Source of the DNA: Musa acuminata AAA Group
Lineage: Eukaryota > Streptophyta > Magnoliopsida > Zingiberales > Musaceae
Assembly (NCBI RefSeq): GCF_036884655.1
Contig: NC_088355.1
Location: 24,211,501 to 24,275,500 of the forward strand
DNA length: 64,000 bases
Direction of reading: 5' to 3'
The notes beneath the pieces were generated by a model. The model was not told the DNA's origin. It saw only the letters and a program-made list of their open reading frames with translations, and ran no database searches. Below, piece by piece: positions 33,466 through 44,886 of this stretch. The translations under genes were made by a program, and so were the position numbers. The first letter of the stretch is position 1, and every line of letters begins with the position of its first letter.

Positions 33466-34961
33466 TGTTGGGAAATCATAGGGGGCGACATCATATGCGC
33501 AGTGGAAGAACAAGAAAACAAAAATCCCCGATTCCCAAAAAGATGTTCATCGTCGTGCGAAGATTGGTGCGCAAAATTCGCAAAAACACAAAACTGCGTA
33601 TAAAGATTGTGTTACCTAGGGAGATCGTATATCCCTGTTTCCTTGCAGATCCTTAGGAGAGGGTGAAGGAGGTCAAGCGTCCTCCTCTCTAGCGGTGATC
33701 CACACAGCAGGGTTGCGACGACGCTCCTCAAAACTCCAGGCCTACTCTGAGGGGGAGAGGGAGAGGAGAATAGGAAGGGCAAGCAAAGACTCTAGCCTAT
33801 AAGGCTGTGAATCCCTCCTATTTATAGAGATCCCGTGTCAAAACCCTAATGGGTCCTTTCCCTAGTGGGTATTGGATCTGCATCCAATAAGACAAGGGCT
33901 CCGTCGGATATCTCATATCCGAACCTCTACTCATCGCAATGCCTACCGTATGTGTGTGACCCTCTAGGCCCAATATCGAGCTGGCCGTGAGTCATACCTG
34001 TCAGAACTCCTTCCAACTCAGTGAATTATTATCTCTGTAATAATTCACTCGACTCATCGACTACGGAAGTACTAGGCCACTACGCCGTAGTCCCCAGACG
34101 ATACAGGGGAATCCAATCCATTGGACCTGTCTGTCCTTAGTTACTATGTACCTATAGTCCCTCATCCATCTAATATCCCAAAGACCGTATATCGAGCATG
34201 GTGCTGTCAGACCCATACGGTTTCTACTCGAGTCTCGCTCTAATCGGATTCTCCCGGAGAACTCTTTCTCTCTCAACCCGAATGACCCTGGCCAGGGATT
34301 TGTCTGAGCAAGAACACATGGGATATTCCTCTCATGATACCGAGAGTGGATGATCCTCTATCGACACTCAATAGCCCTCGTAAGGTCGACTACCACTCCC
34401 AATGACCAGTTGTACTAGATCTGGGAACAGCCAAACCTATAAGTCTGGTATCAAAGAGTGGAGCACTCATACAGGACATCCTTGGTGTCTCAAGTCTAAG
34501 AACCAGATACACCACTAGGACTACGGAATCGTTGTCTGACAATAAGGCATCATCAACCATCCAGCATTCCGTAAGCGGATCAATCAGTGAACTCATTCTC
34601 CAATGAGCACCTGTACTGTATCCCTAGTGTCCCTACACGAGCAGCTATGAGACCAGCTGCATCCATCATATGGACGGGTATACAGCACACCAGTCTATCC
34701 GGTTATCACGATGTCCCTCTCGAGTAACCTATGACCGGGATTATTTAGGATATGTGTTTAAAGGTGAATCGATCTCATTATCGTGATCTCATCACGATCC
34801 GATTCCCATTGCACAAATCCAAGGACATCACAATATATATATGCATTTATGCAATAGTTATAAAGTGATATACGCCAAAATATAATAAGCAAAAAGATTC
34901 TTTATCAAGTCACACGTGCCATCACTCACGTGATTGGCTTGCTGGGCACTTATGACTAGCA
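33466..34961 (-). repeat. 3' LTR of the minus-strand copia
   Basis: TGTTGGGAAATCATAG...TTATGACTAGCA on the plus strand, 1496 bp, next to a purine-rich AAGTGGGAGAT (minus strand) that serves as polypurine tract. TATTTATA at 33819-33826 is the TATA box in reverse. The short frames inside recur in every copy of this LTR; I see no known domain in them. Confidence 0.95.
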
Positions 34962-35386
34962 ATCTCCCACTTGACCTAAAGCCAATCACCTATGTGTCTG
35001 ATCCCCATCAGACCCCTGTGACGCTCAAAGACAATCTGAGACAACGGCTTTGTTAGTGGATCTGCAATGTTATCTTCGGATGGAACTCTTTCCACTGCTA
35101 CATCTCCTCGGGTTACGATCTCTCTTATAAGCTGGAACCTCCTCAGAACACTTCTGATAAGACCCGGGTTCCCTTATTTGAGTAATCACCCCATAGTTGT
35201 CGCAATATAAGGAAGTCGACTTGTCGCTATCTGTATCGACTCCCAAATCTGTGATGAACTTCTTCACCCAGACTCCCTCCTTTGCTGCATCTGATGCAGC
35301 AATGTACTCCGCCTCTGTGGTCGAGTCAGCAGTGGTATCTTGCTTGGAACTCTTCCTGCACACTGCTCCTCCATTCAAGGTGTACA
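34962..35386 (-). pseudogene. pol: Copia RNase H C-terminal part and polypurine tract
   Basis: Minus-strand codons continue the RNase H after the nested element: G-G-A-V-C-x-K-S-S-K-Q-D-T and the conserved STTEAEYIAASDAAKE block, then K-F-I-T-D-L-G. A frame change occurs near the I-R-E-P-G segment. Past the stop lies the polypurine tract beside the LTR. The part before it is at 43134, beyond the 7.7 kb nested copia. Confidence 0.88.
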
Positions 35387-36883
35387 TGCTAGTCATAGGT
35401 GCCCAGCAAGCCAATCACGTGAGTGATGGCACGTGTGACTTGATACAGAATCTTTTTGCTTATTATATTTTGGCGTATATCACTTTATAACTATTGCATA
35501 AATGCATATATATTGTGATGTCCTTGGATTTGTGCAATGGGAATCGGATCGTGATGAGATCACGATAATGAGATCGATTCACCTTTAAACATATATCCTA
35601 AATAATCCCGGTCATAGGTTACTCGAAAGGGACATCGTGATAACCGGATAGACTGGTGTGCTGTATACCCGTCCATATGATGGATGCAGCTGGTCTCATA
35701 GCTGCTCGTGTAGGGACACTAGGGATACTGTACAGGTGCTCATTGGAGAATGAGTTCACTGATTGATTCGCTTACGGAATGCTGGATGGTTGATGATGCC
35801 TTATTGTCAGACAACGTTTCCGTAGTCCTAGTGGTGTATCTGGTTCTTAGACTTGAGACACTAAGGATGTCCTGTATGAGTGCTCCACTCTTTGATACCA
35901 GACTTATAGGTTTGGCTGTTCCCAGATCTAGTACAGCTGGTCATTGGGAGTGGTAGTCGACCTTACGAGGGCTATTGAGTGTCGATAGAGGATCATCCAC
36001 TCTCGGTATCATGAGAGGAATATCCCATGTGTTCTTGCTCAGACAAATCCCTGGCCAGGGTCATTCGGGTTGAGAGAGAAAGAGTTCTCCGGGAGAATCC
36101 GATTAGAGCGAGACTCGAGTAGAAACCGTATGGGTCTGACAGCACCATGCTCGATATACGGTCTCTGGGATATTAGATGGTTGAGGGACTATAGGTACAT
36201 GGTAACTGAGGACAGACAGGTCCAATGGATTGGATTCCCCTGTATCGTCTGGGGACTACGGCGTAGTGGCCTAGTACTTCCGTAGTCGATGAGTCGAGTG
36301 AATTATTACAGAGATAATAATTCACTGAGTTAGAAGGAGTTCTGACAGGTATGACTCACGGCCAGCTCGATATTGGGCCTAGAGGGTCACACACATATGG
36401 TAGGCATTGCGATGAGTAGAGGTTCGGATATGAGATATCCGACGGAGCCCTTGTCTTATTGGATGCAGATCCAATACCCACTAGGGAAAGGACCCATTAG
36501 GGTTTTGACACGGGATCTCTATAAATAGGAGGGATTCACAGCCTCATAGGCTAGAGTCTTTGCTTGCCCTTCCTATTCTCCTCTCCCTCTCCACCTCAGA
36601 GTAGGCCTGGAGTTTTGAGGAGCGTCATCGCAACCCTGTTGTGTGGATCACCGCTAGAGAGGAGGACGCTTGACCTCCTTCACCCTCTCCTAAGGATCTG
36701 CAAGGAAACAGGGATATACGATCTCCCTAGGTAACACAATCTCTATACGCAGTTTTGTGTTTTTGCGGATTTTGCGCACCAATCTTCGCACGACGATGAA
36801 CATCAAATTTGGGAATCGGGGATTTTTGTTTTCTTGTTCTTCCGCTGCGCATATGATGTCGCCCCCCCTATGATTTCCCAACA
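35387..36883 (+). repeat. 5' LTR of the plus-strand copia
   Basis: 1497 bp, TGCTAGTCATAGG...GATTTCCCAACA, with TATAAATA at 36520-36527 in CTCTATAAATAGGAGG. It matches the LTRs of the minus-strand element in reverse. By eye about eight differences separate it from the partial 3' LTR over 1019 bp. Confidence 0.95.
36520..36527 (+). promoter_or_regulatory. Copia LTR TATA box
   Basis: TATAAATA. Equivalent positions in the other LTRs are 42772-42779 (plus), 33819-33826 and 51498-51505 (minus). Confidence 0.8.
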
Positions 36884-36884
36884 G

Positions 36885-36897
36885 TGGTATCAGAGCC
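36885..36897 (+). other. Primer binding site
   Basis: TGGTATCAGAGCC one base after the LTR end, complementary to the initiator Met-tRNA 3' end. Confidence 0.92.
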
Positions 36898-38150
36898 AGG
36901 TTGTTCGTGCGAATGATTGGTTTTTGAACTGCGTGTGTTGTGTTTAGGAAGAATATTGACGTCAAAATCGTTGACGGAAAAGCAAGGAAGGGCAGCAACA
37001 GTTGCTGCCCTCGATCTGCATGCCTGCAGCCAGCCGCAGCCGCAGCCAGGCAGCACAGCGCCGGCGCATGCGCAAGCGCTGTGCCTGCAGCAGCCGGCCG
37101 ACGGTCTGCTTGCAGCAGGCTTGCGGCCGGCGGGGCTGGCAGCCCGCTCGGTAGAAGCGCCTGCGGCCACTGAGCCCGCGGGCAGAGGCGCCGCGGGGCA
37201 GCAGCGCGGGCTGAGGCACCGCAGGGCAGCGGCGCCTGTGGCCGCTGCTCCCACGGGCAAAAACCCCGTAGGGGCGACCGCCAGCGAGACAACACCACCT
37301 GTGGGCGCTGACTCGCGGGCAGAACCGCCCGCGGTGGCGGCGGCGGCGGCGCAGCAGCAAGGGGGAGAAGGGCATTAGGGTTTTCTGGGCAAAAAGACAG
37401 TTTTGCCCCCTCGGAATTTGAGAAATTCCAGTTTCTGTCTTTTTTCCAAATTATGAAAATACCCTTAGGAATTGAGAAATTCCCTATATATCCCTGATTT
37501 CAGAAAATATTAATTAATTAAAAGGTTTAGTTGATTATTATTTTTATTATTATCTAGTAGTCCTACATGATGATGATTATTTATACATGTGATGTATGAT
37601 GAGTGGACGGATGATCATGGACCGTGTGATGTGTGTACTTGTGATTATTATTATTGAGGTCTGCGAACCTCCATTATATTTCTCGTTTATTGTCGAGCCT
37701 GCGTGCCTATGATTAAGTTGTAATCACATGAGGAGGCGCAGCGGGAGCGTGGAAGCCATAGCGGGACCCACGAGACGGACGATCGTGATGCATGGAGATG
37801 CATCAAGATGTCGACGGAACCGACGAGGACGAGATGGACGATCACAAGGCATGGAGATGCACCGTTGCACACATAGATCTTGATGTGAGTGATTAGGCCT
37901 ACTGGCTCGGGCCTAATCATATTAGGTTGTGGTCCATGATCATCTGGTGTGATTGCTTATACACATACTAGATATGTATATATATTTGCATGTGATGTAG
38001 ATATATATTAAATATGTATATGTGTGACATGTCATATTAGGAGACCAAATCATAGAAACATCTCTCGATAATATTAAGTCGGTAAACGTGAGGCAATTAG
38101 ATTGACCCACGTGGCCTTCCATCGTTATGAGTAGGAACCGAATCCCGGTG
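36898..38150 (+). other. Copia leader with GC-rich block
   Basis: From 36960 to 37370 the leader is strongly GC-rich with GCAGC/GGCGG words, unlike the AT-balanced sequence around it. A sense frame 36917-37378 starts 20 nt after the primer site (MVFELRVLCLGRILTSK). The other copy has a 231-codon version starting in the same way (51111-50416), differing by a block of about 150 bp. Opposite-strand frames are also open, so this is probably base composition. The remainder (37380-38150) is non-coding. Confidence 0.6.
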
Positions 38151-38509
38151 TAGGTTGAGTTGGTCGAGTCCCTCGAGACTCACCTATATCGCGATTCGCT
38201 ATCTTGCTTACGACATAGAGATGTCACCGGTGACCTGAGGGCATGATATGCTTGGTCGAGTCCCTCGAGGGTATATCATCAAATCAGACTCATCTTGTAA
38301 CGAAGGTGTTGACTTAACCGAGCATCATGGTTGGTCGAGTCCCTCGAGGCCATGGTGATTCGGAGGCCGAACAGGACGGGAATCACAAGGAGTTGTGATC
38401 GGCAAGAGTTGTCTACCTTTTAGGCTTAGTGTGATTGGTCGAGTCCCTCGAGGTTACACTAAGACGCTGATTGGATCCTGATCCCCACTAGAAGTCTGCC
38501 GGAGACTTC
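38151..38509 (+). promoter_or_regulatory. Cluster of leader RNA stem-loops with invariant core
   Basis: Four hairpins at 38151-38186, 38244-38278, 38323-38357 and 38425-38463 share the core TTGGTCGAGTCCCTCGAG (the first has G for its leading T), which can itself form TCGAG/CTCGA around TCC. Their outer stems differ completely yet each pairs: TAGGTTGAGT with ACTCACCTA, TGATATGC with GTATATCA, CATCATGG with CCATGGTG, CTTAGTGTGA with TTACACTAAG. Between them lie the perfect palindrome GTCACCGGTGAC (38223-38234) and a stem ATCACAA-GGAG-TTGTGAT (38382-38399). After them comes GAAGTCT-GCCGG-AGACTTC (38491-38509). Placement just before gag suggests dimerisation or packaging; that role is inferred. 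Confidence 0.75.
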
Positions 38510-38648
38510 CGTTTCACGTGCTGAGGGTGTCGCGTGACTCGTTAGTAAAATAGTGGGAGCATATTAAGATAGAAGTCCATATCTTGATAGTTTATTTCTT
38601 CCAAAATCTGCATGTTATTCATTTTTGCTACATCTTTATTTTCAGAAA

Positions 38649-41600
38649 ATGTCGCTTTCAAATCCCTTACGTGGCATACTTGATGTCAACCGCCTCACTG
38701 GTCCAAATTATACGGATTGGCTCCGTAACTTGAGAATTGTTCTCACAGCGGAGAAAATCGTGTACGTCCTTGATACAGTGATGCCTACGCCCGAAGAAGG
38801 GGCAAGCGAGGATGAGATCGCTCGCTACGTGAAGTACATTGATGACTCCACTCTTGCTCAGTGCTATATGTTGGGCTCTATGACTCCAGAGTTACAGAGA
38901 CAACATGAAAAGATGGATGCCAGATCCATTCTCCTACATGTCCGTAAATTGTTTGAGGAACAGGGAAGGACTCAACGATATGAGATATCCAAGAGCCTTT
39001 TCCGCGCTAGGATGACTGAGGGGACACCGGTTCAGAACCATGTCCTAAAGATGATTGAGTGGATAGAGAAACTCACAGGTCTAGGAATGGTCCTAGAGGA
39101 TAACTTGTGTGTGGACATTGCGCTTCAGTCCCTACCAGATTCCTTTTCACAGTTCATAATGAATTTTAATATGAACAAGCTTGAGGTGACTCTCCCAGAG
39201 CTCCTCAATATGTTGAGGGAGGCAGAGAGTACTATTAAGAAAGAGAAGCCAGTTCTCTACACTGGTGAGACCAGAAAGAAAAGGAAAGCAGAAAGGTCCC
39301 TTAAGAAGGGAAAGGGCAAGGGCAAACCAGGTAAAGCAAAGGTTGCTAAGAAAGACCCAACAAAGGACAAAAGCCAGTGCTTCCACTGTGGTAAAGATGG
39401 GCACTGGAAGAGAAACTGCAAAGAGTACCTTGCAGAAAGGGCGAAACAAAAGCTTGATGAAGCTTCAGGTACATTCATGATCAGTCTCCATTTGTCAGAC
39501 TCTTATGATAATACATGGGTATTAGATACCGGTAGTGCTTATCATATATGCAATTCGTTGCAGGTTCTGGCAAGGCCTAGGAGACTAGAGAGAGGCGAGA
39601 TGGACCTCAAGATGGGTAATGGAGCAAAAGTTACTGTATTAGCTATTGGCGAGGTCGCCCTACATCTGCCTAGTGGAGCTTTTATTGCATTAGATGCATG
39701 TTATTTTGTTCCTTCTATTATCAAAAATATTATCTCCATTTCATGTTTAACAGTTAGTGGATATAAATTTGTTTTTGAGAACAATGGTTGTTCGATATTA
39801 TTAGATGATAAGATCATCACGAAAGTAACATTGCATAATGGTTTATTTATGTTAGACACCACTCCACATATCATGAATATAAATGTGTCCAAAAGGAAAC
39901 GAGATGAGTTGAACAGTGCATACCTGTGGCATAGTAGGCTAGTTCACATCCATGAAAGAAGGATTCAAAAGTTGCTAAATGATGGATATCTAGATCCATT
40001 CGACTATGTGTCATATGCAACTTGTGAGCCTTGCATTCGTGGAAAACTTACCAACTCTCCATTTAGTGGAACTAGAGAGAGAGCCACTGAGTTGTTGGAA
40101 CTCATACATAGTGATGTATGTGGACCCATGTCAACTCATGCCATTGGAGGTTACTCCTACTTCATTACATTTACTGATGATTTCTCAAGGTATGGATATG
40201 TGTACTTAATGAAGTACAAGTCCGAGGCCTTTGAGAAATTCAGAGAGTATAAGAATGAGGTGGAGAACCAGACTGGAAAGAGTATCAAAACTCTTCGATC
40301 AGATCGAGGAGGTGAGTACTTAAGTACAGAGTTTACTCACTTCCTCAAGGACCATGGGATATTATCCCAATGGACACCTCCTTATACACCTCAGCTCAAT
40401 GGTGTCTCTGAAAGGAGAAATCGTACATTATTAGATATGGTACGGTCCATGATGAGTTTCGCTGACCTACCCATCTCATTCTGGGGATATGCCCTAGAAA
40501 CCGTAGCTTACCTTCTGAACAGAGTTCCAACTAAGTCGGTAGTGTCTACACCATATGAGATATGGAAAGGGAAGAAGCCTGATCTTAAGGTTGTTAAGAT
40601 TTGGGGCTGCTCTGCCCATGTTAAAAGACACAACCCCGATAAGTTAGAATCAAGGACAGGGCAATGTAAATTTGTGGGATACCCCAAGGAAACTTGTGGG
40701 TATTACTTCTATCATCTCGAGGACCAAAAGGTCTTTGTAGCTAAGAGAGCAGTGTTCCTTGAGAAGGAACACATTCTTGACGGAGACAGTGGGAGAATGA
40801 TAGAATTGAGCGAGGTTGGAGAACCAAGCTCAAGCACCACTCTACAGCTCGAGTCTGTTCAGGTACCTAATACACAAGTATCAACTTTACGCAGGTCTGA
40901 TAGAGTATCCCATCCTCCTGAGAGATATGTGGGACATATTAGAGCAGAGGATGTAGAGGATATTGATCCTCAGACCTACGAGGAGGCTATTATGAGTATA
41001 GACTCCGGGAAGTGGAAAGAAGCCATGAATTCTGAGATGGATTCTATGTACTCCAATAAAGTTTGGAACCTAGTTGATGCACCCGAAGGTATTGTACCCA
41101 TCGGTTGCAAGTGGATCTTTAAGAAAAAGATCGGAGTAGATGGAAAGGTAGAGACCTATAAAGCAAGGCTAGTGGCTAAGGGGTATCGTCAAAGGCAAGG
41201 TGTTGACTACGACGAAACTTTCTCACCCGTAGCAATGCTAAAATCCATCAGAATTCTATTGGCTATTGCAGCACACTATGATTATGAGATCTGGCAGATG
41301 GATGTGAAAACCGCATTCCTCAACGGGAACCTGGAGGAGGAGGTGTATATGATGCAACCTGAGGGATTCGTGTCCAAAAACTGCCCAGATAAGGTGTGTA
41401 GGTTGCTTAGATCCATTTATGGACTAAAGCAAGCTTCCCGAAGTTGGAACATAAGATTTGATGAGGCAATCAGATCTTATGACTTCGTTAAGAACGAAGA
41501 TGAGCCTTGTGTATACAGAAAGGTAAGTGGGAGCGCTATTAGCTTTTTGGTGTTATATGTGGATGACATCCTCATCATTGGGAATGACATAGGAATGCTA

Positions 41601-42117
41601 TCCACAGTAAAGACTTGGTTATCTAGACACTTCTCCATGAAGGACTTAGGAGAAGCATCTTATATCTTGGGGATTAGAATCTATAGAGATAGATCCAAAA
41701 GGATGCTTGGCTTGTCCTAGTCCAGGTACATAGAAACTATTGTCAAAAGGTTTGGCATGGAAAATTCCAAGAGACGTCTCATACCGATGAGACATGGGAT
41801 ATCGCTTTCTACGAGTATGTCCCTAAAGACTCCAGAAGAAAGGGCGAACATGGATATGATACCTTATGCCTCAGCAATAGGGTCTATCATGTATGCCATG
41901 CTATGTACTAGGCCTGATATAGCGCATGCTCTGAGTGTCACGAGCAGGTATCAGGCGGATCCAGGCTTGGAGCACTGGAAAGCAGTAAAGTGTATCCTTA
42001 AGTACTTGAGAAGGACTAAGGATCTTTTACTAGTATATGGAGGTAATAGCCTTAAGGTTGAAGGCTACACTGACTCAAGTTTTCAGTCTGATGTCGATGA
42101 TAGCAAGTCGAATTCAG
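38649..42117 (+). pseudogene. gag-pol: Copia gag-pol polyprotein with one in-frame stop
   Basis: Single-frame polyprotein. I prefer the ATG at 38649 over 38625 because the other copy starts at the equivalent codon. From 38649: gag about residues 1-240; zinc knuckle [14 protein letters not shown] at 244-257; protease D-T-G-S at 293-296; integrase HHCC region about 425-475 with catalytic D489, D552 (in R-S-D-R-G-G-E-Y) and E588, a D35E spacing; RT with Y-V-D-D at 970-973. Codon 1024 (41718-41720) is TAG where the sister copy has CAG. The same frame then continues through RNase H to 42117, where a deletion joins it to the 3' LTR. Apart from that stop and the lost RNase H end it looks freshly inactivated. 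Confidence 0.94.
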
Positions 42118-43133
42118 GATGTCCTGTATGAGTGCTCCACTCTTTGATACCAGACTTATAGGTTTGGCTGTTCCCAGATCTAGTACAGCTGGTCATTGGG
42201 AGTGGTAGTCGACCTTACGAGGGCTATTGAGTGTCGATAGAGGATCATCCACTCTCGGTATCATGAGAGGAATATCCCATGTGTTCTTGCTCAGATAAAT
42301 CCCTGGCCAGGGTCATTCGGGTTGAGAGAGAAAGAGTTCTCCGGGAGAATCCGATTAGAGCGAGACTCGAGTAGAAACCGTATGGGTCTGACAGCACCAT
42401 GCTCGATATACGGTCTCTGGGATATTAGATGGATGAGGGACTATAGGTACATGGTAACTGAGGACAGACAGGTCCAATGGATTGGATTCCCCTGTATCGT
42501 CTGGGGACTACGGCGTAGTGGCCTAGTACTTCCGTAGTCGATGAGTCGAGTGAATTATTACAGAGATAATAATTCACTGAGTTAGAAGGAGTTCTGACAG
42601 GTATGACTCACGGCCAGCTCGATATTGGGCCTAGAGGGTCACACACATATGGTAGGCATTGCGATGAGTAGAGGTTCGGATATGAGATATCCGACGGAGC
42701 CCTTGTCTTATTGGATGCAGATCCAATACCCACTAGGGAAAGGACCCATTAGGGTTTTGACACGGGATCTCTATAAATAGGAGGGATTCACAGCCTCATA
42801 GGCTAGAGTCTTTGCTTGCCCTTCCTATTCTCCTCTCCCTCTCCACCTCAGAGTAGGCCTGGAGTTTTGAGGAGCGTCGTCGCAACCCTGCTGTGTGGAT
42901 CACCGCTAGAGAGGAGGACGCTTGACCTCCTTCACCCTCTCCTAAGGATCTGCAAGGAAACAGGGATATACGATCTCCCTAGGTAACACAATCTCTATAC
43001 GCAGTTTTGTGTTTTTGTGGATTTTGCGCACCAATTTTCGCACGACGATGAACATCAAATTTGGGAATCGGGGATTTTTGTTTTCTTGTTCTTCCGATGC
43101 GCATATGATGTCGCCCCCCCTATGATTTCCCAG
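42115..43133 (+). repeat. Partial 3' LTR of the plus-strand copia
   Basis: Matches 35865-36883; ends CCCAGCA where the 5' LTR ends CCCAACA. It lacks the first 480 bp or so. The join to RNase H shares only the bases AGG. Confidence 0.93.
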
Positions 43134-44886
43134 CAGTACACATACCCTGAATTCGACTTGCTATCATCGACATCAGACTGAAAACTTGAGTCAGTGTAGC
43201 CTTCAACCTTAAGGCTATTACCTCCATATACTAGTAAAAGATCCTTAGTCCTTCTCAAGTACTTAAGGATACACTTTACTGCTTTCCAGTGCTCCAAGCC
43301 TGGATCCGCCTGATACCTGCTCGTGACACTCAGAGCATGCGCTATATCAGGCCTAGTACATAGCATGGCATACATGATAGACCCTATTGCTGAGGCATAA
43401 GGTATCATATCCATGTTCGTCCTTTCTTCTGGAGTCTTTGGGGACATACTCGTAGAAAGCGATATCCCATGTCTCATCGGTATGAGACCTCTTTTGGAAT
43501 TTTCCATGCCAAACCTTTTGACAATAGTTTCTATGTACCTGGACTGGGACAAGCCAAGCATCCTCTTGGATCTATCTCTATAGATTCTAATCCCCAAGAT
43601 ATAGGATGCTTCCCCTAAGTCCTTTATGGAGAAGTGTCTAGATAACCAAGTCTTTATTGTGGATAGCATTCCTATGTCATTCCCAATGATGAGGATGTCA
43701 TCCACATATAACACCAAAAAGCTAATAGCGCTCCCACTTACCTTTCTGTATACACAAGGCTCATCTTCGTTCTTAACGAAGTCATAAGATCTGATTGCCT
43801 CATCAAATCTTATGTTCCAACTTCGGGAAGCTTGCTTTAGTCCATAAATGGATCTAAGCAACCTACACACCTTATCTGGGCAGTTCTTGGACACGAATCC
43901 CTCAGGTTGCATCATATACACCTCCTCCTCCAGGTTCCCGTTGAGGAATGCGGTTTTCACATCCATCTGCCAGATCTCATAATCATAGTGTGCTGCAATA
44001 GCCAATAGAATTCTGATGGATTTTAGCATTGCTACGGGTGAGAAAGTTTCGTCGTAGTCAACATCTTGTCTTTGACGATACCCCTTAGCCACTAGCCTTG
44101 CTTTATAGGTCTCTACCTTTCCATCTACTCCGATCTTTTTCTTAAAGATCCACTTGCAACCGATGGGTACAATACCTTCGGGTGCATCAACTAGGTTCCA
44201 AACCTTATTGGAGTACATAGAATCCATCTCAGAATTCATGGCTTCTTTCCACTTCCCGGAGTCTATACTCATAATAGCCTCCTCGTAGGTCTGAGGATCA
44301 ATATCCTCAACATCCTCTCCTCTAATATGTCCCACATATCTCTCAGGAGGATGAGATACTCTATCAGACCTACGTAAAGTTGAAATTTGTGTATTATGTA
44401 CCTGAACAGACTCGGGCTGTAGAGTGGTGCTTGAGCTTGGTTCTCTAACTTCGCTCAACTCTATCATTCTCCCACTGTCTCCGCCAAGAATGTGTTCCTT
44501 CTCAAGGAACACTGCTCTCTTAGCTACAAAGACCTTTTTGTCATCGAGATGATAGAAATAGTACCCACAAGTTTCCATGGGGTATCCCACAAATTTGCAT
44601 CGCTCTGTCCTTGATTCTAACTTATCGGGGTTATGTCTTTTAACGTGGGTAGGGCAGCCCCAAATCTTAACAACCTTAAGATCAGGCTTCTTCCCTTTTT
44701 TCATATCTCATATGGTGTAAACACTACCGACTTAGTTGGAACTCTGTTCAGAAGGTAAGCTGCGGTTTCTAGGGCATATCCCCAGAATGAGATGGGTAGG
44801 TCAGTGAAACTCATCATGGACCGTACCATATCTAATAAAGTACGATTTCTCCTTTCAGAGACACAATTGAGCTGAGGTGTGTAAGG
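43134..44886 (-). pseudogene. pol: Minus-strand copia: integrase end, RT and RNase H start
   Basis: Minus-strand continuation of gag-pol between the two nested insertions. From 44886 it has the N-x-V-S-E-R-R-N-R integrase block. A 2-base gain and resulting TGA near 44695-44705 break the frame. From 44704 the RT region is open, with L-Y-V-D-D-I-L at about 43690-43710, to the S-N-S-G-Y-V-Y segment at 43134. The last 26 codons of the apparent frame to 43055 are LTR sequence of the nested copia. Confidence 0.92.

Larger units (their letters stand above)
35387..43133 (+). mobile_element. Ty1/copia element, plus strand, nested, TSD GTACA
   Basis: 5' LTR 35387-36883, primer site 36885-36897, leader to 38648, gag-pol from 38649, and a partial 3' LTR 42115-43133. 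GTACA flanks it at 35382-35386 and 43134-43138. It sits in the RNase H region of another copy of its own family, in the opposite orientation. A deletion removes the RNase H end, the polypurine tract and the first 480 bp or so of the 3' LTR. Confidence 0.95.

Noticed and set aside
34061..34276. 71-codon frame recurring in every copia LTR copy (also 36070, 42322, 51740)
   Set aside because: It recurs because the LTR recurs; no known domain, no coding context, and it lies in U3 upstream of the TATA box in the element sense.
36690..37378. Ala/Arg-rich proteins on either strand of the copia leader and LTR
   Set aside because: Frames run across the LTR boundary or are open on both strands because of high GC; kept only as a low-confidence leader frame on the sense strand.
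38151..38463. Direct-repeat satellite made of the 18-nt core
   Set aside because: Only the core repeats; the flanks differ in sequence but pair with each other, which fits hairpins better than a tandem repeat.
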